The notes below the pieces were generated by a model. It did no database searches, was not told the DNA's origin, and was given only the letters and a program-made list of their open reading frames with translations. DNA of 64,000 nt from Marinobacterium iners (GTDB lineage Bacteria; Pseudomonadota; Gammaproteobacteria; Pseudomonadales; Balneatricaceae). The translations under genes and the position numbers were made by a program. The stretch spans positions 434,001 to 498,000 of the forward strand of contig NZ_CP022297.1 of NCBI RefSeq assembly GCF_017310015.1. Direction: 5' to 3'. This document shows positions 25,887-34,549 of this stretch, in pieces (position 1 is the first letter of the stretch; each line of letters starts with the position of its first letter).

Positions 25887-27257
25887 ATGGGTTATGCAGT
25901 CAGTGCACTAGAGCAAATGGGCGATGAGCTGGTGGAAGCGATGCGAGATTACGTTGAGAACGGTTTGTGCTACCTGGGAGGCTGTATCACATCACTAGAA
26001 ACGTATGTGAAACAGCGCCAAATCCCAACACCGCTCCTTGCGAGCAATGGCCTTGATGAAATCGGTCATGCCATTGAGATACTGGGTTGCGCAATGGAGC
26101 TCAGACCTAAAGAAGCTGAGGCGTGCCACACACGGGTTTTCATGCCGAAGTGGGCCCTGATAGACCAGAATCCTTTGCAAGAGCTCCTGAATCAGGCCGA
26201 ACTTTGTTACGCATTGGATTTTGAAGAAGTTCTCTATCGAGATTCATCAGGGGCCTCACTGAAAGCACTCACACTGGATGATCTGGCGACCCTCACCGGG
26301 CAGCGGGTATCCAGTGTCCGAAACGCCACCGGAGCACATGGTGACCTGACAACAGTCCACCTTGAGAACGTGACCGATCGGGACGGGAACAGGTTGTCGC
26401 AGACAGTGTTTGTTGAATATGAAGTTGCGCTGCAGTGGTTGCAGAAGAAAAACGCTTACGCTCCCCTACGAGAAGAGACAGAGACTGAAAGTATGCTTAC
26501 ACGGAAAATCGCTGAATACGGCCCCCGTTTTGAAGGCAAGTCACTACCTGATTTCCTGAAGATTTCAGAGCAGGGGGAGCTGGCTACCTATTACGCACCG
26601 TTTGAACACGTCAACGAACACGCCAAGGTTGTACTGTGCGGCATCACTCCGGGTGCTCAACAGGCTGAAATAGCCCTGAACACCTTTGCCCGTGCGCTGA
26701 ATGAAGGCAAAACAAGAGAGGATGCGCTTCGCCTGGCTAAGGCAACCGCCAGCTTTGCCGGCCCCATGCGCACATCGCTAGTGAAAATGCTCGACCATGT
26801 AGGGCTACACACTGCGCTGGGACTGACCAGCTGCTCGGCGTTGTTCGGTGAACACGCTGACCTTGTTCACTACACCTCGGCCCTGCGTAATCCTGTATTT
26901 TTCCGTGGTCAGAACTACACTGGCAACCCACTGATGCTGAAAGAGTTTGAGCTTCGTTATCAGGTTGAAACGCACCTCAAAGACGAGGTGATGGAGCTTG
27001 GGTCCGATACGCTCTACATCCCTCTGGGCCCCAAACCAGACGCGGCCCTGCAACACCTGGCAGGCATGGGTTTGCTCAAATCAGAGCAGATTCTGAGTGG
27101 TATCCCTCACCCCTCCGGTGCCAATGCAGAACGCATCAAGTACTTCTGTGAGGAAAAGGATCGGAATGACCTTTCTTCCAGAACGAATGCTGATGCGCTG
27201 GATGCCGCAAGGGTCAGTGTGAAGAGCAAGATCAAGGCATATGCCGCTCAGCGCTGA
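25887..27257 (+). CDS. Uracil-DNA-glycosylase-superfamily-like protein
   Basis: A 456-residue protein with two parts. The first 210 residues are helical and include a helix-turn-helix-like segment (LDDLATLTGQRVSSVRNATG, about 132-151). The C-terminal part resembles the uracil-DNA glycosylase fold: VVLCGITPGAQQAE (248-261) stands where the catalytic GxxPG loop is expected, and SGIPHPSGANAERI (404-417) where the HPS motif binds DNA. The Asp or Asn after PG in classical UDG is replaced by Ala. It may act on a modified base in DNA; substrate unknown. GGAGG lies 5 bases before ATG 25887. An HTH gene follows at once. Confidence 0.6.
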   Translation: MGYAVSALEQMGDELVEAMRDYVENGLCYLGGCITSLETYVKQRQIPTPLLASNGLDEIGHAIEILGCAMELRPKEAEACHTRVFMPKWALIDQNPLQELLNQAELCYALDFEEVLYRDSSGASLKALTLDDLATLTGQRVSSVRNATGAHGDLTTVHLENVTDRDGNRLSQTVFVEYEVALQWLQKKNAYAPLREETETESMLTRKIAEYGPRFEGKSLPDFLKISEQGELATYYAPFEHVNEHAKVVLCGITPGAQQAEIALNTFARALNEGKTREDALRLAKATASFAGPMRTSLVKMLDHVGLHTALGLTSCSALFGEHADLVHYTSALRNPVFFRGQNYTGNPLMLKEFELRYQVETHLKDEVMELGSDTLYIPLGPKPDAALQHLAGMGLLKSEQILSGIPHPSGANAERIKYFCEEKDRNDLSSRTNADALDAARVSVKSKIKAYAAQR

Positions 27258-27300
27258 TAGCGATGTTCCGGTGGGGCTGCAGAGCTCCCCGGAAACCATC

Positions 27301-27615
27301 ATGGTCAATACCAGGGACGATTCCGACATGAGATCTAAAGCCGTGAAGTTCGTAAACGACTCCAGAATTGCGCGTTTTCTGACAGGCGTCATCAATAGCA
27401 GTCCAAAATCGCAGGTAGAGATCGCCCGTGACATCGGCTTCGATAATCCGAACATGATCACCATGATTAAACAGGGCAGAACGAAGCTGCCCATTTCGAA
27501 GGTATTACCAGTGGCGGATAGTTTGGATTTAGACGCGAGGGAGCTGCTCACCCTCTGTATGCAGGAATACCAACCCGAGGAATGGACTGTAATCAGAGAG
27601 GTCTTCGACATTTAA
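27301..27615 (+). CDS. Helix-turn-helix (XRE-like) protein
   Basis: A 104-residue protein with an XRE-like helix-turn-helix (SQVEIARDIGFDNPNMITMI, then KQGRTKLPISKVLPVADSL and ARELLTLCMQEY). This form is common in regulators of islands. Candidate starts are ATG 27241 (overlapping the previous gene by 17 bases), 27301 and 27328; I use 27301 with little confidence. The tight spacing suggests it is co-transcribed with the UDG-like gene and controls it. Confidence 0.7.
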   Translation: MVNTRDDSDMRSKAVKFVNDSRIARFLTGVINSSPKSQVEIARDIGFDNPNMITMIKQGRTKLPISKVLPVADSLDLDARELLTLCMQEYQPEEWTVIREVFDI

Positions 27616-27668
27616 CCCCGACCGAAAGCGTGTGGCCAAAGTATCCCGGCCCTGCAAGGAGAGAAATC

Positions 27669-27776
27669 ATGACTACGCTAACCAAACATGCCGAGAAGCG
27701 CTCGCCTCAAACCGGTTTCCAAGGCTGCTTTCAGGCTTTAACGTCAACCAAGCCTTGCCCAAAAAAGATCAACTAA
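27669..27776 (+). CDS. Short 35-residue ORF
   Basis: A small open frame (MTTLTKHAEKRSPQTGFQGC at its start) with a very good AAGGAG site 8 bases before its ATG. No family recognised. It may be a small protein or the 5' remnant of a gene disrupted before the IS66 insertion. Confidence 0.35.
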   Translation: MTTLTKHAEKRSPQTGFQGCFQALTSTKPCPKKIN

Positions 27777-28049
27777 CTCTACCATTATGAACGCTCAGAA
27801 GTGTTCGCAGTAACGGGGGCAGAACCCGTGATACTTATTTTGGCTTTGGCGAGCTGAAGCGTACCATCTTCGGCAGTTGGCCACCTTTCCAGCTCAACCA
27901 TAAGTCGCACTTATCATCTGAATTCCCGTGGCCCCAGTACAAAATTTTTCCGAAATCCAAATTCTGACTATCGTCCTCACCCAAAACCACCCTCCATCAA
28001 AACCACACAAACATTGACACCCGCTGTCATACAAAATATAACAATTAGC

Positions 28050-29772
28050 GTAACTATTCAGCTCAAGTTCCTGCAAAAAGTTCTTGACAGGTTTTTTGTC
28101 AAAATATCTCCCAGTCCAGTGACAGTCGGTATTTCGCTTTAAAGCCTGCCTCAAGGTGCCGTACCGCCACTCTGTGGCGTCTGGCGGAGCTCTATGTCTC
28201 GGAGCGTGGGAGCAATGTAAAAGTTGCTCAGATCCGCACACAAAGCGAAAAATTTGACCTGAAAAAGTCGTGCGATAATAGGCCATCAATCGACGATACT
28301 CAGGCTCATGAAGATCAGCAATATGGATGTCGACGCCATCTTGGCGAACGTCAGACAACAGCTCCAGGACGACAAGACACTCTCGCCATCTCTGCGCGCA
28401 GCCATTGAGATGATGATGGTGCTGATCCAGATGATGACCGGCCGGCTCAACACGAACAGTACCAACAGCAGTACGCCGCCCTCCCAGGATCCGAACCGGC
28501 CCAAGAAGAGCCGCAGTAAAGGTGAGCGTAAACCGGGCGGACAGCCTGGCCGTATTGGCAAGACGCTGCAACGGGTCGAGGAGCCGGATGCGATCAAGAC
28601 CGTGAAGGTCGACCGGCGCACCCTGCCTAAGGGCAGCGCATTCCGCGTGGTCGGCTATGAAAAGCGTCAGGTCTTCGATCTGGATATCAGCCGCTTCGTG
28701 ACCGAGTACCAGGCCGAGATCCTGGAGAACGAACAGGGGCAACGCGTCACAGCGCCATTCCCGGCCGGTGTTGATCGTCCGGTGCAGTATGGTCCCCGCT
28801 TGAAAGCGCATGCGGTGTATCTGTCGCAGTACCAGCTGCTGCCCTACGAACGTGTCCGCGAATACTTTGAGGATCAGGTTGGTATCCCGCTCAGCGCAGG
28901 GTCGCTGTTCAACTTCAACCAAGACGCTTTCGACAAAGCTGAGGGCTTCGAGCACTGGGTTAAGGACCGTCTGGCCGAGTCGGTGCTGATTCACGCCGAT
29001 GAAACCAGCATCAACATCGGTGGCCAACGCCGCTGGCTGCATTGCGCCTCGAATGATGACCTGACCTGGCTGGCGCCCCATGCTCACCGGGGTCACGAGG
29101 CGATGGAGGCCATCGGTATCCTGCCGCGCTTCCACGGCGTGCTTTGTCATGACCACTGGAAACCGTACTACCGCTATCAGTGCCGGCATGCGCTCTGTAA
29201 TGCCCACCATCTGCGCGAGCTTCAGCGCGCCTGGGAGCAGGACAAACAGACCTGGGCGCAGCGCATGCAAACCCTGTTGTGCACCATGGAGGATGCCGTT
29301 AAGAGTGCGGGCGGCAGCCTGCCGCCTGAAAAGGCAGAAGGGTGGCGAAAGGCCTACCGGCAATGCCTCAAAAAAGCGGAAGACGAGTGTCCGCCACCGG
29401 ATGAAAACCAACGGCAGGGCAAGCGTGGTCGGCTCAAACGCTCTCGGGCGCGCAACCTGCTGGAGCGGTTGCGCGACTATGAGGCAGATGTTTTGCGCTT
29501 TCTGGACGATCCGGCGGTCCCCTTTACGAACAACCAAGGCGAGCGTGATATCCGTATGCTCAAGGTGCAGCAGAAGATCTCTGGCTGCTTCCGCTCGATG
29601 GATGGGGCACAGATCTTCTGTCGTGTGCGCAGCTATCTGTCGACGGCGCGCAAGCAAAACCTGAGTGGTTCCGAGGCGTTGACACTGTTGTTCGAAGGAC
29701 GTTTGCCGACCTTCATGGCAGCGCCAAGCGATAATCCGAAAACTTTTTAAATCAAGCCAACTGAATAGTTAC
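28050..29772 (+). mobile_element. IS66-family insertion (single transposase gene)
   Basis: Terminal repeats GTAACTATTCAG (28050-28061) and its complement CTGAATAGTTAC (29761-29772) bound one transposase gene. The usual IS66 start GTAA is present. Similarity of the two ends continues six bases outward (ATTAGC versus ATTAGT), so the true ends may be 28044 and 29778. No 8-bp target duplication is visible for either choice. tnpA and tnpB are lacking, as in the ISBst12-like subgroup. The 270 bases to its left (27777-28049) contain nothing I can identify. Confidence 0.85.
28308..29750 (+). CDS. tnpC: IS66-family transposase
   Basis: A 480-residue DDE transposase. After a helical N terminus and the PPSQDPNRPKKSRSKGERKP linker, the catalytic residues lie in LIHADETSINIGG (Asp), VLCHDHWKPYY (Asp) and FTNNQGERDIRMLK (Glu), all typical of IS66. 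Length is full and the frame intact, so the element may be active. It starts about 250 bases inside the left end. Confidence 0.95.
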   Translation: MKISNMDVDAILANVRQQLQDDKTLSPSLRAAIEMMMVLIQMMTGRLNTNSTNSSTPPSQDPNRPKKSRSKGERKPGGQPGRIGKTLQRVEEPDAIKTVKVDRRTLPKGSAFRVVGYEKRQVFDLDISRFVTEYQAEILENEQGQRVTAPFPAGVDRPVQYGPRLKAHAVYLSQYQLLPYERVREYFEDQVGIPLSAGSLFNFNQDAFDKAEGFEHWVKDRLAESVLIHADETSINIGGQRRWLHCASNDDLTWLAPHAHRGHEAMEAIGILPRFHGVLCHDHWKPYYRYQCRHALCNAHHLRELQRAWEQDKQTWAQRMQTLLCTMEDAVKSAGGSLPPEKAEGWRKAYRQCLKKAEDECPPPDENQRQGKRGRLKRSRARNLLERLRDYEADVLRFLDDPAVPFTNNQGERDIRMLKVQQKISGCFRSMDGAQIFCRVRSYLSTARKQNLSGSEALTLLFEGRLPTFMAAPSDNPKTF

Positions 29773-29794
29773 ACTAATACAAGGATATCTTGAG

Positions 29795-29828
29795 GATGAG
29801 TATAAACTCAAATGAGTTAATACTCATC
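29795..29828. repeat. 34-bp palindrome before repA
   Basis: GATGAGTAT and ATACTCATC form the outer arms, AACTCA and TGAGTT the inner arms; 15 of 17 positions pair. It lies 24 bases before the repA start codon. A dimeric Rep protein or repressor could bind it as an operator, or it could be part of a replication origin. Confidence 0.75.
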
Positions 29829-29852
29829 TATTTGGTCTCATGAGGCGTGTTT

Positions 29853-30437
29853 ATGGCAAAGCAATTTGATAACAATATTGAAGATTTCCTTGAGGGCGAC
29901 AGGCCGGATGAGATGGATCAAAAACACACATCAAAATTGCGGCGCCCCCCTCCTGGGGATCACCAAGCAGACTTTTTCATTCCTCAACTTTATGACGTAG
30001 GCACCCGTGACAGCAGAAACATAATGGATGTAGCTGTTTTCCGTCTCTCTAAACGCAACAATAGAGCAAACAGCCTTATCCGATACGACCTGTCAGATGG
30101 CTTTGTCGAAGTACGTTCAGGCTCTGCAGGGATGGCTACTATCTGGGACTACGATTTGGTGTTGATGGCTATATCTCATCTAACAGAGTCAATGAACCGT
30201 TACAAAAAAGATGGCGGTGAATTTCCAAGCCGCGTATTCCACCCTCACATTAGCGACATACTTAAGTTTTGTCGTCGAGGAACGGGAGGAAAACAGCGGC
30301 AGAATTTGTTAGATACGCTTCTAAGGCTCAACACCACCCATATATCTATTGAGCGAAAAAAGAAAAAACACGGCGAAACATACATAATTTCCCGGGTCTG
30401 TAAAAATTCGCAGATATTGGTTGAGCATGCGTTCTGA
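29853..30437 (+). CDS. Replication initiator protein A (RPA-like), probably truncated
   Basis: A 194-residue protein matching the N-terminal part of the RPA family of plasmid and island replication initiators: DFFIPQLYDVGTRDSRNIMD, VAVFRLSKRN, then FHPHISDILKFCRRGTGGKQ and LLRLNTTHISIE. Family members usually exceed 280 residues, and this one stops soon after a KKKKHGETY segment, so the C-terminal domain seems to be missing. GAGG lies 7 bases before ATG 29853. It suggests the element could once replicate on its own after excision. Confidence 0.75.
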   Translation: MAKQFDNNIEDFLEGDRPDEMDQKHTSKLRRPPPGDHQADFFIPQLYDVGTRDSRNIMDVAVFRLSKRNNRANSLIRYDLSDGFVEVRSGSAGMATIWDYDLVLMAISHLTESMNRYKKDGGEFPSRVFHPHISDILKFCRRGTGGKQRQNLLDTLLRLNTTHISIERKKKKHGETYIISRVCKNSQILVEHAF

Positions 30438-30482
30438 CAGAAGCACTTACGTCAATCTGTGCCGATCACTGCGCAGTGGTAA

Positions 30483-30523
30483 AGCACACCCAATGTCCGC
30501 AATGGGCCAAAATCGGGTGTGCT
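30483..30523. terminator. Hairpin downstream of repA
   Basis: AGCACACCC (30483-30491) and GGGTGTGCT (30515-30523) form a 9-bp stem with a 23-base loop, no T-run. It may end repA transcription or mark the region where the island gives way to the metabolic block. Confidence 0.35.
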
Positions 30524-30610
30524 GAGAGGTTGTAATAGCGTCAAGTCGAAGCGCGAACAACCTCTTGAGCATCTTCGTTTAGTTCGACAACAAATAACCG
30601 TTTAAAGGCT

Positions 30611-31135
30611 TCAGTCTATCCGTTTCAGCTTGGTCGGGTACTCGCGCGCCTTGCCAACATAGGACAGGGCGTTGGCGCGTAACGCTTCGATCGCCTCGTC
30701 ACTGAGCTGGCGAACCACCTTGGCTGGGCTGCCCAGAATCAGCGAATTATCCGGGAACTCCTTGCCTTCGGTCACCAGCGCGCCAGCGCCGACCAGGCAA
30801 TTCTTGCCGATTCTGGCGCCGTTCAATACCACGGCCTGAATGCCGACCAGCGAGTTGTCGCCGATGGTGCAGCCGTGCAGCATCGCCTGGTGACCGATGG
30901 TGACGCCGTCACCCACCTGGAGCGGAAAGCCCGGATCGGTGTGCAGTACGGCACCGTCTTGCACGTTACTGCCGGCGCCGATGCGGATTGGCTCATTGTC
31001 GGCGCGCAATACCGCCTGTGGCCAGACGCTGGCACCGGGAGCGAGCGTGACCTGACCGATCAAGGTGACCTGTTCGTGGACATAGGCAGTTTTGTCTATC
31101 GTGGGACGTTGACCGTCGTATTCATATGTAGCCAT
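30611..31135 (-). CDS. Gamma carbonic anhydrase-like protein
   Basis: A 174-residue left-handed beta-helix hexapeptide-repeat protein of the YrdA/PaaY group (repeated forms such as IGAGSNVQDGAVLH, VTIGHQAMLHGCTIGDNSLVG). The metal-binding histidines of the gamma class are visible as H in GAVLHTD, GHQAMLHG. These proteins form trimers in the cytoplasm; some hydrate CO2 and others have other zinc chemistry. It stands alone, separated from the aldehyde dehydrogenase gene by a terminator. Confidence 0.88.
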   Translation of the reverse strand: MATYEYDGQRPTIDKTAYVHEQVTLIGQVTLAPGASVWPQAVLRADNEPIRIGAGSNVQDGAVLHTDPGFPLQVGDGVTIGHQAMLHGCTIGDNSLVGIQAVVLNGARIGKNCLVGAGALVTEGKEFPDNSLILGSPAKVVRQLSDEAIEALRANALSYVGKAREYPTKLKRID

Positions 31136-31173
31136 GCTGAAAAAAACCTGCTTGTGCTTTCTAGAGATTAACT

Positions 31174-31206
31174 AAAAGGCCTGCAGGTACACTTAGCAGG
31201 CCTTTT
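31174..31206. terminator. Terminator after the aldehyde dehydrogenase gene
   Basis: AAAAGGCCTGC (31174-31184) and GCAGGCCTTTT (31196-31206) form an 11-bp stem with A and T runs on both sides, so it can work in both directions. It ends the catabolic cluster. Confidence 0.85.
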
Positions 31207-31210
31207 TCAA

Positions 31211-32635
31211 CTATTGACGATGAATCTTGACGGTCTGGATTGAGGTACATTCTTCAAGGCCAAAGCGACCAAATTCAACTCCAAAACCTGACTCTTTAAC
31301 GCCACCGAAAGGTGCATCCGGTTGCACCCCGCCGTGGCCATTGATCCAGACGGTACCACATTCCAATTGGCGCCCGACCTCTTCGGCTTGTGCGAGATCA
31401 TCACCCCACACGGAACCACCCAGCCCATTTGGGCTATCGTTCGCGAGCCTGATGGCTTCTTTAATGGATGGGTAGGAAATAATGGGCAGAACCGGGCCGA
31501 ACTGCTCCTGATCAACCAGCTCACAGCCGTTAGTCAGTCCAGCCACCAGCGTTGGTTCATAGAAATACCCAAGCCCTTCGATGCGTTTGCCGCCACACAG
31601 GATCTGGCCGCCTTCACGGGTAGCCGCAGCAACCAGGTTTTCAACGATTGTGCGCTGTGCTTCATTCTGAATCGGGCCTAGCTCTATGTCCGGATTTAGC
31701 CCATTACCTATCTTGAGGCCCCTGGCAACAGCCACCAAGCGCTCACAAAGAGCACCGTATTGGCTTTCATGCACATAGAGCCGCTTCAGGCAGGCACAGG
31801 TTTGGCCATTATTATGGAAGGCAGCGGCGAAAATATCACTGGCGATGCGGTCGAGGTTGCTGCCCGGAAGCACAATGGCGGCATCATTGCCACCCAACTC
31901 AAGTACCAATCGCTTCAGACTGTTGGACGCGGCGGCCATAATGCGTTTGCCGGTGGCGGTTGAGCCGGTGAAAACCACCTTGTTGACGGCCGGTGCTGAC
32001 GTGAGTCGCTGGCCAATATCGCCGGCGCCCATGACAATATTGAGTACACCAGGAGGGAGTACGCTATTGGCGAGTTGCACGAAACGAGCGGTCGTTAGTG
32101 GGGTCAGCTCCGATGGTTTGATCACCACGGTATTACCGGCCCGAATGGCGGCAATCAGATGCCAGATGGCAATTAGCAGGGGCCAGTTCCAGGGAGTAAC
32201 CGAAGCAACTACGCCCAGCGGCTTGCGAGTGACGGCCACATAGGCTGTTTCATCGTCCTGAATGATCTCATCCGGCAGATTGATGTCAGCAGTAACGTGT
32301 GACCAGATCGAGGCCCCCATTACCTCCATGGTGGCGCCCACGCCGCCCAAACCGACAACCGGTTTGCCGGTTTCACATACTACCAATTCAATCAATTCAT
32401 CCTTGTGCTCTTCGATCAACGCGCCGAGTTCATGTATCAGTGCCTTGCGCTCTTGGTCAGGGCGAATAGACCAATCTGTAAAAGCCATTTTAGCGGCGTG
32501 GACGGCGGTATCGACATGGTGTTCACTGGCTCGGGCGCAGGTCGCAAACACCTCACTGGTTGCCGGGTTGACGATTGACAGTCTGTCATGACTGTCAATG
32601 GCGTGGCCATTGATGATCATGGGATAGTGTTTCAT
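31211..32635 (-). CDS. NAD(P)-dependent aldehyde dehydrogenase
   Basis: A 474-residue aldehyde dehydrogenase. It has the cofactor segment TPWNWPL, the glycine motif FTGSTATGKRI, the catalytic Glu in LELGGND and the catalytic Cys in NNGQTCACLKRLY. Length and motifs are those of non-acylating enzymes that make a carboxylic acid. It is the last gene of the LysR-linked cluster, directly after a ThDP enzyme, so it may oxidise the aldehyde that enzyme releases. AGGGA lies 7 bases before the ATG. Confidence 0.93.
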   Translation of the reverse strand: MKHYPMIINGHAIDSHDRLSIVNPATSEVFATCARASEHHVDTAVHAAKMAFTDWSIRPDQERKALIHELGALIEEHKDELIELVVCETGKPVVGLGGVGATMEVMGASIWSHVTADINLPDEIIQDDETAYVAVTRKPLGVVASVTPWNWPLLIAIWHLIAAIRAGNTVVIKPSELTPLTTARFVQLANSVLPPGVLNIVMGAGDIGQRLTSAPAVNKVVFTGSTATGKRIMAAASNSLKRLVLELGGNDAAIVLPGSNLDRIASDIFAAAFHNNGQTCACLKRLYVHESQYGALCERLVAVARGLKIGNGLNPDIELGPIQNEAQRTIVENLVAAATREGGQILCGGKRIEGLGYFYEPTLVAGLTNGCELVDQEQFGPVLPIISYPSIKEAIRLANDSPNGLGGSVWGDDLAQAEEVGRQLECGTVWINGHGGVQPDAPFGGVKESGFGVEFGRFGLEECTSIQTVKIHRQ

Positions 32636-32660
32636 GTTGGTTTCCCTATAGTAGTTTTAC

Positions 32661-34310
32661 TCACAAACAACCTTGCGGATGGATAAACTCCCAGGGAGAG
32701 CTTTCTTGACCGCGCTCGGACTGAACTTCGATTAAGCAAGGCTTATCCAACTCAATACACTTGGCCAGCACTGGCTTCAGCTGCGCAGGGGTACAGATGC
32801 GATAGCCCTGTACACCGAAGCTTTCAGCTAATTTGACGAAATCCGGTGTTGCCAGTTCGGAACCACTGAAACGCGACCCATACCCCAGTTCCTGATCACG
32901 GCGAACGTTCCCGTAAGAACGATTATTCACGACGATGCTGACCAGGCCAATGTTGAACTCAGCGGCGGTCATCAACTCCTGTACGCCGAACATGAAGCCG
33001 CCGTCACCACTGACCGAGACCACCGCCTTGTCTGGATTGGCGACCTTAACACCAAGCGCTGTTGGGAATCCGAAGCCGAGTGTGCCTTGATAGCCACCTT
33101 CGACGTAGGTGCGTGGCTGATACACCGGCAAGCCGCCCACCCAGGTTGTGAAGCCCATCTGAGATAATTCAGGTACATAGAAACCGTCGCGCGGCAGTAC
33201 TTGGCGGATCACATCCAGGTAGGCCATCTGTGGCTGTACCTTTTGCAGTGCATGCCAAGCAACGGCTTTGGCACGTGCAATTTCCTCCAGGCGATCAGGA
33301 TTGGGTGAAACTTGATTTTGCAGCTGGTCAACGAGCTGGCGACAAACATGAGCTGAGTCGCCGAGGATACCGATATCGGGTGCGAAGGTTTCCATTTGTG
33401 CCGGGTCAATATCGATGCGGATCAGTTTTGGGCCGCTTGAAGGCTTGGACTCATACTGCATGTAATTACCCCAGCGCATGTAGGGCATTTCCAGTCGAGA
33501 GCCGATACCGATGAGGAGATCACAGTCGTCCCACAACTGACGCGCCGCCACGGCGGACAGGCCCAGAGGGTGGTCTTCCGCCACGACACCACGGCCGCTT
33601 CGAAAGGCGGTGACCGGTGCGTTGAGCAGTTCGGCCAGTGCCTGGACCTCTTCGGCCGCATGCAGGGCACCTGCGCCGCACATTATCATCGGGTTGCGTG
33701 CCTGGGCGATCATGCGGATGGCTGACTTGAGATGATCTGGATCCATATCGGTTGCATGTGCAACCGTTGCAGGGGGGGCAGGAGGATCGAATTCGTGCTG
33801 GGCCGCCATGGTATCCCAGCACATCTCTAGAGTGACCGGCCCCGGTCGACCTTCTGCCGCCGAAGCATAGGCCTGATTAACGATTGTGGCGGTTTGCCGG
33901 GGGTCGGCAATGCTAAAGGCATCCTTGATGATTGATTTCAGCGTGCCAGCCTGGTCTTTCAGTTCGTGCAGATGGCCGCGTCCCTTGCCCAGGAAGCTGC
34001 TGGGGATTTGGCCGGTCAGGCCAACGACTGGGCTGCAGTTGCCCATTGCGGTGCAGAGCGCTGCCGTCGTATTCAGAATGCCGGGGCCAGGTACTACGGC
34101 AAAGGTACCGGTCTTGCCGGATGATTTGGCATAACCCATCGCCATGTAGGCGGCCGCCTGCTCATGGCGTGGAACTATCAAGTTGAGCTTCTGCTTATAG
34201 ATACCGTCAAAAAGGGGGTAGATCTGGGCGCCTGGGATACCAAAAATGGTATCCACTCCATTTGCAATCACAGATTTAATAATAGCTTCACCGCCGGTCA
34301 TTCGTTCCAT
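32661..34310 (-). CDS. ThDP-dependent enzyme, acetolactate-synthase-like
   Basis: A 549-residue thiamine diphosphate enzyme with the usual three domains. The ThDP glutamate is in VPRHEQAAAYMAMGYA. The cofactor motif GDGGFMFG followed by NNRSYGN is near residues 433-463. The family includes acetolactate synthase, 2-oxoacid decarboxylases, glyoxylate carboligase and 2-hydroxyacyl-CoA lyase. No regulatory small subunit is nearby, so biosynthesis of branched amino acids is unlikely. A decarboxylase or lyase that feeds the next aldehyde dehydrogenase is the best guess. An inner ATG at 34301 is an alternative start. Confidence 0.85.
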   Translation of the reverse strand: MERMTGGEAIIKSVIANGVDTIFGIPGAQIYPLFDGIYKQKLNLIVPRHEQAAAYMAMGYAKSSGKTGTFAVVPGPGILNTTAALCTAMGNCSPVVGLTGQIPSSFLGKGRGHLHELKDQAGTLKSIIKDAFSIADPRQTATIVNQAYASAAEGRPGPVTLEMCWDTMAAQHEFDPPAPPATVAHATDMDPDHLKSAIRMIAQARNPMIMCGAGALHAAEEVQALAELLNAPVTAFRSGRGVVAEDHPLGLSAVAARQLWDDCDLLIGIGSRLEMPYMRWGNYMQYESKPSSGPKLIRIDIDPAQMETFAPDIGILGDSAHVCRQLVDQLQNQVSPNPDRLEEIARAKAVAWHALQKVQPQMAYLDVIRQVLPRDGFYVPELSQMGFTTWVGGLPVYQPRTYVEGGYQGTLGFGFPTALGVKVANPDKAVVSVSGDGGFMFGVQELMTAAEFNIGLVSIVVNNRSYGNVRRDQELGYGSRFSGSELATPDFVKLAESFGVQGYRICTPAQLKPVLAKCIELDKPCLIEVQSERGQESSPWEFIHPQGCL

Positions 34311-34342
34311 GACTGGTTACCTTTTCAAATGATTCTTTTCAG

Positions 34343-34405
34343 GACCCAAGACATACCTATCCCTGTGCGTGGACGCAGGGGTGATATGGAAAAATGGCTT
34401 GGGTC
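34343..34405 (-). terminator. Nested hairpin between dctM and the ThDP gene
   Basis: GACCCAAG (34343-34350) pairs with CTTGGGTC (34398-34405) around a second hairpin CCCTGTGCGT / ACGCAGGG. A further inverted repeat CCAGCCT / AGGCTGG lies near 34423-34448. With no T-run these may stabilise or attenuate the transcript and lower expression of the last two genes. Confidence 0.4.
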
Positions 34406-34549
34406 AGGACAGTAGATGCACCAGCCTAGATTGCAGCCCAGGCTGGTTGTCAGTCGTGTACTGAAAAGAAGGGCGGTGGAATGGCGATACCACGAATGCT
34501 TCTCGACCAGTGCTGGCCGATAGAGAGGCGCCAAAGGTGTTGACTCAGG

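Noticed and set aside
27894..29657. A 587-codon open frame antisense to the IS66 transposase
   Set aside because: The opposite strand encodes a full transposase with DDE motifs; the antisense protein is rich in Arg, Leu and His without any domain and lacks a ribosome site.
32661..34310. Acetolactate synthase for branched-chain amino acids
   Set aside because: No small regulatory subunit or ilvC nearby, and the gene sits in a catabolic cluster.
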